Positions 58,673 through 64,000 of a stretch of DNA of 64,000 nt are shown piece after piece. Each line of letters starts with the position of its first letter. Position 1 is the stretch's first letter. The position numbers and the translations under genes are program-made. The notes beneath the pieces were generated by a model. That model had not been told where the DNA came from and did not search any database. It was given only the letters and a program-made list of their open reading frames with translations. The stretch lies in NCBI RefSeq assembly GCF_008039615.1, contig NZ_VDUZ01000001.1, positions 180,834 to 244,833 on the forward strand, in the 5' to 3' direction. Source of the stretch: Vineibacter terrae. GTDB taxonomy: Bacteria; Pseudomonadota; Alphaproteobacteria; Reyranellales; Reyranellaceae.

Positions 58673-59578
58673 CTATAGCCGCGAGCGGTCGCCACCCTCG
58701 CCGCCGCCCGGAGGCCGCAGCGCCACGATGCCCGCGCCGCCGGGCCGCGGCGGCTCGGCCGGCGCCGGGTGCCCAGCCCCGGCGGACGACGCCTGCGCGG
58801 CGCGCTCGGTGGCCTCCAGCCGACGGTAGGCACGCCAGCTCAGTGGCAGGGTCGCAAGATACAGCAGCATGATGCACGGCAGCGTCACCCAGGGCGACGT
58901 CGCCAGCAGGCCGACCACCAGCGAGATGCCCAGGAAGATCGGCAGCACCAGGTGCGGCGGGATCCGGCCCTTCTTGAACGAATAGGTCGGCAGCTGGCTC
59001 ACCATCAGCGCCGCGACGCCGATCAGGAAGGCGCCGCCGGTGACCGGGTGACGCAGCCAGCCCCAGGCGATATCGGGGCTGAGGCTGAGCATCAGCGGCA
59101 CCAGCACCAGGAGCGCACCTACCGGCGCCGGCACGCCGGTGAAGAACGCGGCCGCCCAGACCGGCGGCGGCACGTCGGCGGCGAGGCCGACGTTGAAACG
59201 CGCCAGCCGCATGGCGCTGCAGATCGGGAACATCAAGGTCACGACCCAGCCCAGGCTGCCCGCCGCTTCCATGCTCGACAGGTAGACCAGCAGCGCCGGC
59301 GCCACGCCGAAGGCGCAGAAATCTGACAGCGAATCGAGCTCGGCGCCAAAGCGGCTGGTGACGTTGAGCCGGCGTGCGACGCGGCCGTCGAGGGCATCGA
59401 AGATCGCCGCGACGATCACCGCCAGGACGGCCGACCGGTAGTCGCCGGTGAGGCCGTAGCGGATCGCCGTCAGGCCCGAGCACAGCGCGATCGTGGTCAG
59501 CGCATTGGGCAGCAGGCGGTTGACCGACAAGCCGCGCAAAGCGCCGGGACGCGGCGCCGGAGGTGGTATGCCGGCCAT
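58673..59578 (-). CDS. pssA: CDP-diacylglycerol-serine O-phosphatidyltransferase
   Basis: Makes phosphatidylserine from CDP-diacylglycerol and serine. The 301-residue membrane protein has LPNALTTIALCSGLTAIRYG at the first helix and the catalytic motif DALDGRVARRLNVTSRFGAE followed by LDSLSDFCAFG. The C-terminal 45 residues are Pro/Gly-rich and non-conserved. I start at the ATG at 59576-59578 (AGGCAGG upstream) rather than an upstream in-frame start. It lies just downstream of psd, forming the phosphatidylethanolamine pathway. Confidence 0.94.
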   Translation of the reverse strand: MAGIPPPAPRPGALRGLSVNRLLPNALTTIALCSGLTAIRYGLTGDYRSAVLAVIVAAIFDALDGRVARRLNVTSRFGAELDSLSDFCAFGVAPALLVYLSSMEAAGSLGWVVTLMFPICSAMRLARFNVGLAADVPPPVWAAAFFTGVPAPVGALLVLVPLMLSLSPDIAWGWLRHPVTGGAFLIGVAALMVSQLPTYSFKKGRIPPHLVLPIFLGISLVVGLLATSPWVTLPCIMLLYLATLPLSWRAYRRLEATERAAQASSAGAGHPAPAEPPRPGGAGIVALRPPGGGEGGDRSRL

Positions 59579-59594
59579 GACAGGCCTCCCTGCC

Positions 59595-60284
59595 TCAGAG
59601 CTCGACCGCGGGCCGCGGCGCCGCATCGGCCGTCGCGGCATCGGCAATCACGGTCTCCCCGCCGATCATCCGCTGGCCCGGATACACCAGGGGCTGCACG
59701 CCATCGGGGAGATAGAGATCCGTGCGGCTGCCGAAGCGGATGAGGCCATAACGCTCGCCGGCCCGCACGCGTTGCCCAGGCCTGAGCTGGCAGACGATCC
59801 GGCGCGCCACCAGCCCGGCGATCTGCACCACCGCGGCCATCCGGCCATCGGGCAGGCGCAGGCTGACTGCCATCCGCTCGTTCTCGTCGCTGGCCTTGTC
59901 GTCGGCGGCGCTCAGGAACTTGCCGGGGTGATAGGCCACGACCTCGACCGCTGAATCGACCGGAATGCGGTTGATGTGGACGTCGAAGACGCTCAGGAAG
60001 GTGCTGACCCGCATCAGCGGCGCCGAGCCCAGGCCGAGCTCGGGCGGCGGCACAGCCGGACCCACCTCACGCACCAGCCCATCGGCCGGCGCGACGAACA
60101 ATCCTTCGCGCTGCGGCGTGAGTCGCGGTGGATCACGAAAAAAGTAGACGCACCAAAGACTTAGAAGAAACAGCGGCCAGAACAGCGGGCCGATGAACAG
60201 CGCCGCCACCAGCGTCGCACCGGCAAAAATGCCGATGAATCGCCAGCCCTCACGATGGATGGGAATCAGGAAGTCAGCCAGCAT
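59595..60284 (-). CDS. psd: Phosphatidylserine decarboxylase
   Basis: Converts phosphatidylserine to phosphatidylethanolamine with a pyruvoyl cofactor made by self-cleavage. The 229-residue protein is the short type. It has two hydrophobic segments near the N-terminus, LFVAPADGLVREV, VFDVHINRIPVDSAVEVVAYHPG and the cleavage site RFGSRTDLYLP (Gly-Ser) close to the C-terminus. It is followed by pssA after 16 bases. Confidence 0.95.
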   Translation of the reverse strand: MLADFLIPIHREGWRFIGIFAGATLVAALFIGPLFWPLFLLSLWCVYFFRDPPRLTPQREGLFVAPADGLVREVGPAVPPPELGLGSAPLMRVSTFLSVFDVHINRIPVDSAVEVVAYHPGKFLSAADDKASDENERMAVSLRLPDGRMAAVVQIAGLVARRIVCQLRPGQRVRAGERYGLIRFGSRTDLYLPDGVQPLVYPGQRMIGGETVIADAATADAAPRPAVEL

Positions 60285-60337
60285 CCCGGCGCCCTACAAG
60301 CTCATATTCAAATTCAAGATCACCTTCCAACACTTTA

Positions 60338-62029
60338 TCAATCAAGGGATTTTGGGATGACGAACGTTTGACCAGGATAAATCAGGTTAGGATCGCGGAT
60401 CTGGTTCTTGTTGGCTTCGTAGATCACGGTATAGCGCTGCCCGTCGCCGTAGCGGGCGCGGGCGATGTTCCACAGATTGTCACCCCGCACGATGGTGACA
60501 ACCCCCGGCCGCGCCAATGTCATGCGCTCGAACGGCACCTCCAGGCGCGACGTGACACCCCCGCCCGCGCCGAGCTGGTCGATCCGCACCGTGCGTTTGC
60601 CCAGCGCGATTGCGTCGGCCGGCTGCAGGGTCCATCGCCCGTCGACTCCGGCGGTCGCGTCACCGGCCACGCGGTTGTCCACATAAACCCGCACGGTCGT
60701 GCCCGCGGGGGCCTGCCCGGTGACGGTCAGCTGCCCCTGCTCGTCATAGTCGACGGCGCCCAGCACCAGTTTGCCCGAGCGCGCCAGCGCATCGGGCCCG
60801 CCGGGCGCCTGGATCACCGTGCTCGGCCCGCCGGCCGCCGGCGTCGACACCACCAGCGGCAGCGACGCGGATGGGGCCGCACCGGCCTGCGGTGACGTTC
60901 CGGCCGCCGCGGGCGCCGTCAGCGCGCCGGACCGGACCGGGACATCCACAGTGATCGTACGGTCGGACCGTGCGATCTCCCGCCCGTCGCGGTGCTGCAC
61001 CAGCCGCAGATCATGCGCTCCTGGCGCCAGCGGCGGGTCGATCACCACCACCCACTCGCCGCGTGCGTCGGCGTCCACCGCCGCCAGCACCCGCTCGCCG
61101 TCGAGCACGGTCACGCGCGCGCCCGGCGCGGCGCGGCCGGCGATCACGCCGCGCCCGTCAGGCGCGATGCGCGCGATGTCGAAGGTCGGGGCGATAGTCC
61201 CCGGCGCCATCGGCGGTACCGGGGCGGGCGTGGACGTCGTCGGCAATGCGGCCGGCGGCGCCGGCCGGGCCGCATCGGCTGACCGTGTCGCATCGGCGGG
61301 TGCCGGCGCAGCGGCCGGCGGCGGCGCCCCGGCGATTTGCGGTGCCGGGCTGCCGGCGGCAACCGGCGGCACGGCGGGGGCAGCAGCAGGGCCGGCCGGC
61401 CTCGCGCCCGTCGCCGGTGCGGACGGCGACGGTGCAGACGGCGCAGCCGCTGCCGGCGCCGCCCCCGGGGGCGCCCCGGCCGCTGCCGGCGGCGGACGGG
61501 TGGCATCGGCGACCTGCCCGCCTGCCGGCGTGCTGGCGTCGCGCTGCCAGGGCGTGATGCCGATCCAGTAGCTCGCGAAGATGCCGACCAGCAGGATCAC
61601 ACCCACGCCCGGCAGCCAGCGCGACAGGCGGAAGCTGGGACGCACGGCATTGCTTGCTGCGGCGGGCGCAACCCGGGTGGGCGCGCCCGACGGCGTGGTC
61701 ACGCTGGCGACGGCCTCGGCCGAGGCCGCGGCCGAGCCCGGCACCACCCAGATGTCCTCATCGTCCGTTGGCGGCCGGGCATCGGGCGTGCTGGGCCGCT
61801 TGATCGTGACCCGCCGCGTCGTCGCCATGACGCTGTCGGCGACCGGCGCGCTGCGCAGCCGCTCGGCCGGCGGCTCGCGCGGCGACACCGGCGCCGGGTC
61901 GGCCTCGGGCGCGGCCGTATCAGGCGCCGGCGCGAATTTCTTCGCCAGCGCGGCCACGGCCGAGCGAATCGCCTCCTCGTCGGGAACGTCGGGCGGCGTT
62001 CCCGGGGGTGGGGTTGATTCGCGACTCAT
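60338..62029 (-). CDS. LysM-domain protein with Ala/Pro-rich membrane-spanning stalk
   Basis: A 563-residue protein. The N-terminal 140 residues are Pro/Ala-rich and predicted cytoplasmic. One transmembrane helix follows (LPGVGVILLVGIFASYWIGI), then a low-complexity Ala/Pro linker. Two Ig-like segments come next (PGARVTVLDGERVLAAVDAD; AGTTVRVYVDNRVAGDA). A C-terminal LysM domain (VRGDNLWNIARARYGDG) should bind peptidoglycan. I start at ATG 62027-62029; an in-frame GTG lies 27 bases upstream. Confidence 0.87.
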   Translation of the reverse strand: MSRESTPPPGTPPDVPDEEAIRSAVAALAKKFAPAPDTAAPEADPAPVSPREPPAERLRSAPVADSVMATTRRVTIKRPSTPDARPPTDDEDIWVVPGSAAASAEAVASVTTPSGAPTRVAPAAASNAVRPSFRLSRWLPGVGVILLVGIFASYWIGITPWQRDASTPAGGQVADATRPPPAAAGAPPGAAPAAAAPSAPSPSAPATGARPAGPAAAPAVPPVAAGSPAPQIAGAPPPAAAPAPADATRSADAARPAPPAALPTTSTPAPVPPMAPGTIAPTFDIARIAPDGRGVIAGRAAPGARVTVLDGERVLAAVDADARGEWVVVIDPPLAPGAHDLRLVQHRDGREIARSDRTITVDVPVRSGALTAPAAAGTSPQAGAAPSASLPLVVSTPAAGGPSTVIQAPGGPDALARSGKLVLGAVDYDEQGQLTVTGQAPAGTTVRVYVDNRVAGDATAGVDGRWTLQPADAIALGKRTVRIDQLGAGGGVTSRLEVPFERMTLARPGVVTIVRGDNLWNIARARYGDGQRYTVIYEANKNQIRDPNLIYPGQTFVIPKSLD

Positions 62030-62178
62030 CGGCTCGTCCGTTGTACCTTTACGCACGCAGCACTTCGTGGGAACAGCATCATGCCACCGCGCGCCGGGCG
62101 CCGGAACCGCTTTCGGCGGCCGGCATCAGCGCTGGCGCTGTGGACGAACACCCCTCCATGCCGGCAGAAAGCCCCGTC

Positions 62179-62778
62179 ATGACCAACGCTGCCCTCCCTG
62201 CCCTTCATGCTGTCTGCGTCTTTTGCGGCTCCAGCCCCGGATCCGACCCGCGCTATGCCCGCGAGGCGCGGCGGTTCGGACGCTTGCTGGCGGAGCACAA
62301 GGTGGGACTGGTTTATGGCGGCGGTGCGGTCGGCCTGATGGGCGCCGTGGCCGACGGCACATTGTCCACCGGCGGCCGTGTCGTGGGCATCATCCCGCGC
62401 TTCCTGCTGCGCGCCGAGGTCGGGCACGAGCACCTGAGCGAGCGTATCGTCGTCGAGACCATGCATGAGCGCAAGATGGCCATGTTCGAGCGGGCCGACG
62501 CCTTCGTCGTGCTGCCCGGCGGCATCGGCACGCTGGAGGAGCTGTTCGAGATCCTGTCCTGGCGCACGCTGTCCCTGCACGCCAAGCCGATGGTGGTGGT
62601 CGAGGCCGACGGCTACTGGGACCCGCTCAAGGCCCTGATCGAGCGCTGCGTGGCGACGCGCTTCGCACGGCCCGAGCTGCACGACCATATCCGCTTCGTG
62701 CCCACGGTCGACGCGGTGCTGCCCACCCTGACCGCCATGCCGACCGACCGGACTCCGTCCAAGATCGAGAAGACGTGA
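62179..62778 (+). CDS. LOG family protein (cytokinin riboside 5'-monophosphate phosphoribohydrolase)
   Basis: A 199-residue Rossmann-fold nucleotide phosphoribohydrolase. It shows [31 protein letters not shown] and the LOG signature [25 protein letters not shown]. In plants and some microbes it frees active cytokinin; in most bacteria it acts on AMP-like nucleotides and is probably housekeeping. The ATG at 62179 is chosen by domain start; one at 62158 is possible. It is divergent from the LysM gene. Confidence 0.92.
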   Translation: MTNAALPALHAVCVFCGSSPGSDPRYAREARRFGRLLAEHKVGLVYGGGAVGLMGAVADGTLSTGGRVVGIIPRFLLRAEVGHEHLSERIVVETMHERKMAMFERADAFVVLPGGIGTLEELFEILSWRTLSLHAKPMVVVEADGYWDPLKALIERCVATRFARPELHDHIRFVPTVDAVLPTLTAMPTDRTPSKIEKT

Positions 62779-62790
62779 ACGCATAAGGCC

Positions 62791-62861
62791 GGGCCGCGGC
62801 GCTCCAGCGCCGCTCATGATCCGGCGCCAGGCGCCGGTGTGGCACTCCAGCGCCGCGGCCC
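62791..62861. repeat. Dispersed palindromic repeat between the LOG gene and icd
   Basis: Arms GGGCCGCGGCGCT (62791-62803) and AGCGCCGCGGCCC (62849-62861) pair perfectly. The interior carries GCTCATGATCCGGCGC and GGCGCCGGTG, the reverse of the loop found at 54287-54313. It lies 13 bases after the LOG stop and may terminate it. Confidence 0.8.
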
Positions 62862-62974
62862 GACCGTTTGCCTCGCCTTGCCCGTCCCTGCCCCGTCCGC
62901 TAGAACCCGCGCGCCGGCGGGGCGTCGTGGGGCCACGCCGAGTCCTCCCTACTTCCACGGCAAAAGGTTGTTCC

Positions 62975-64000
62975 ATGGCCAAGATCAAGGTGAAGAACCC
63001 GGTCGTCGAGATGGACGGCGACGAGATGACCCGCATCATCTGGCAGTTCATCAAGGACAAGCTGATCCTGCCGTACCTCGACATCGACCTGAAGTACTAC
63101 GATCTCGGCATCGAAGCGCGGGATCGCACCAACGACCAGATCACGATCGATTCGGCCAAGGCGACGCAGCAGCACGGCGTGGCTGTGAAGTGCGCCACCA
63201 TCACCCCCGACGAGGCGCGGGTGAAGGAGTTCAACCTCAAGGAGATGTGGAAGTCGCCCAACGGCACGATCCGCAACATCGTGGGCGGCACGATCTTCCG
63301 CGAGCCGATCGTGTGCAGGAACGTGCCGCGGCTGGTGCCGGGCTGGACCAAGCCGATCGTCATCGGCCGCCACGCCTTCGGCGACCAGTACCGCGCCACC
63401 GACTTCGTGGTGCCCGGCAAGGGCAAGCTGACCATCAAGTTCGAGGGCGAGGACGGCAAGACGATCGAGCACAACGTGTTCGACTTCCCCGGCGGCGGCG
63501 TCGCCATGGCGATGTACAACATCGACGACTCGATCATCGGCTTCGCGCGCAGCTCGTTCAACTACGGTCTGATCCGCGGCTGGCCGGTCTACCTGTCGAC
63601 CAAGAACACGATCCTCAAGCGCTACGACGGCCGCTTCAAGGACCTGTTCCAGAAGGTGTTCGACGAGGAATTCGCCGCCAGGTTCAAGGAGAAGAAGCTC
63701 ACCTACGAGCACCGGCTGATCGACGACATGGTGGCCTCGGCGCTGAAGTGGGAAGGCGCCTTCATCTGGGCGTGCAAGAACTACGACGGCGACGTGCAGA
63801 GCGACACCGTGGCCCAGGGCTTCGGCTCGCTGGGCATGATGACCTCGGTGCTGATGACGCCGGACGGCAAGACGGTCGAAGCCGAGGCGGCGCATGGCAC
63901 GGTCACGCGCCACTACCGCGAGCACCAGAAGGGCAAGGCGACCTCGACCAACCCGATCGCCTCGATCTTCGCCTGGACCCAGGGCCTGAAGTACCGCGGC
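62975..64000 (+). CDS. icd: NADP-dependent isocitrate dehydrogenase (partial, runs off the window)
   Basis: Oxidises isocitrate to 2-oxoglutarate in the citrate cycle. The visible 342 codons start [20 protein letters not shown] and contain [20 protein letters not shown] and [35 protein letters not shown] and [17 protein letters not shown] follow. This is the homodimeric, eukaryote-like type of about 405 residues usual in alphaproteobacteria. The 3' end lies outside the window. AAAAGG lies eight bases before the ATG. Confidence 0.96.
   Translation, partial: MAKIKVKNPVVEMDGDEMTRIIWQFIKDKLILPYLDIDLKYYDLGIEARDRTNDQITIDSAKATQQHGVAVKCATITPDEARVKEFNLKEMWKSPNGTIRNIVGGTIFREPIVCRNVPRLVPGWTKPIVIGRHAFGDQYRATDFVVPGKGKLTIKFEGEDGKTIEHNVFDFPGGGVAMAMYNIDDSIIGFARSSFNYGLIRGWPVYLSTKNTILKRYDGRFKDLFQKVFDEEFAARFKEKKLTYEHRLIDDMVASALKWEGAFIWACKNYDGDVQSDTVAQGFGSLGMMTSVLMTPDGKTVEAEAAHGTVTRHYREHQKGKATSTNPIASIFAWTQGLKYRG

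Overview
This is a GC-rich (by eye well over 60%), densely coding chromosomal segment with about 60 genes on both strands. I see no rRNA, tRNA, CRISPR array, phage gene or insertion-sequence transposase. Gene content points to an alphaproteobacterium: two EipB/DUF1849 genes, a DUF2794 gene, the order dnaB-alr-mlaEF-radA-cvpA-purF, der-bamB-yfgM, and small basic proteins of the kind found in Bradyrhizobium relatives. I would guess the Hyphomicrobiales or a Reyranella/Vineibacter-like lineage; that placement is inference from protein character, not from a marker gene.

Layout. 1-4.4 kb: a NitT/TauT-type ABC importer operon (binding protein, ATPase, two different permeases) ending in a GntR/UTRA regulator. 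4.5-9.4 kb: cyclopropane fatty acid synthase, trans-aconitate methyltransferase, and a large PepSY-flavodoxin-reductase fusion with a Fur-like box. 9.4-14.5 kb: two metabolic modules, each read divergently from its own LysR regulator (zinc alcohol dehydrogenase plus hotdog thioesterase; MFS transporter). 14.5-16.3 kb: an accessory strip of small unknown proteins. 16.5-31.8 kb: housekeeping core (dnaB, trmO, alr, mlaEF, radA, cvpA, purF, der, bamB, yfgM). 32-37.6 kb: DUF2794, a TetR-MFP-RND efflux operon and rpmG. 37.7-44 kb: a mixed set with a CmcJ/NvfI-type oxidoreductase, a secreted His/Trp/Arg-rich protein with EF-hand-like loops, a ROK kinase, tandem EipB paralogues, a 2-hydroxyacid dehydrogenase and a lipoprotein. 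44-50 kb: aspS, a two-subunit molybdenum hydroxylase and ribonuclease D. 50-57 kb: Ppx/GppA phosphatase, a citrate synthase divergent from a helix-turn-helix/citrate-synthase fusion, and polyphosphate kinase. 57-64 kb: SixA phosphatase, an SDR, a phosphatidylethanolamine module (pssA, psd, and an unassigned CDP-alcohol transferase), a LysM protein, a LOG-family hydrolase and the start of icd.

The most promising undescribed system is the pair at 51.9-54.3 kb. A free-standing citrate synthase homologue faces a second citrate synthase that carries an N-terminal MerR-like DNA-binding domain. The 89-base gap between them holds a direct repeat and a perfect 14-base palindrome abutting the fusion's start codon. 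This looks like an enzyme-derived, metabolite-sensing transcription factor.

The window is also seeded with at least six families of dispersed palindromic repeats, several with two to five copies here. One copy sits inside the ABC operon and another supplies the last codons and the stop codon of the citrate-synthase fusion.
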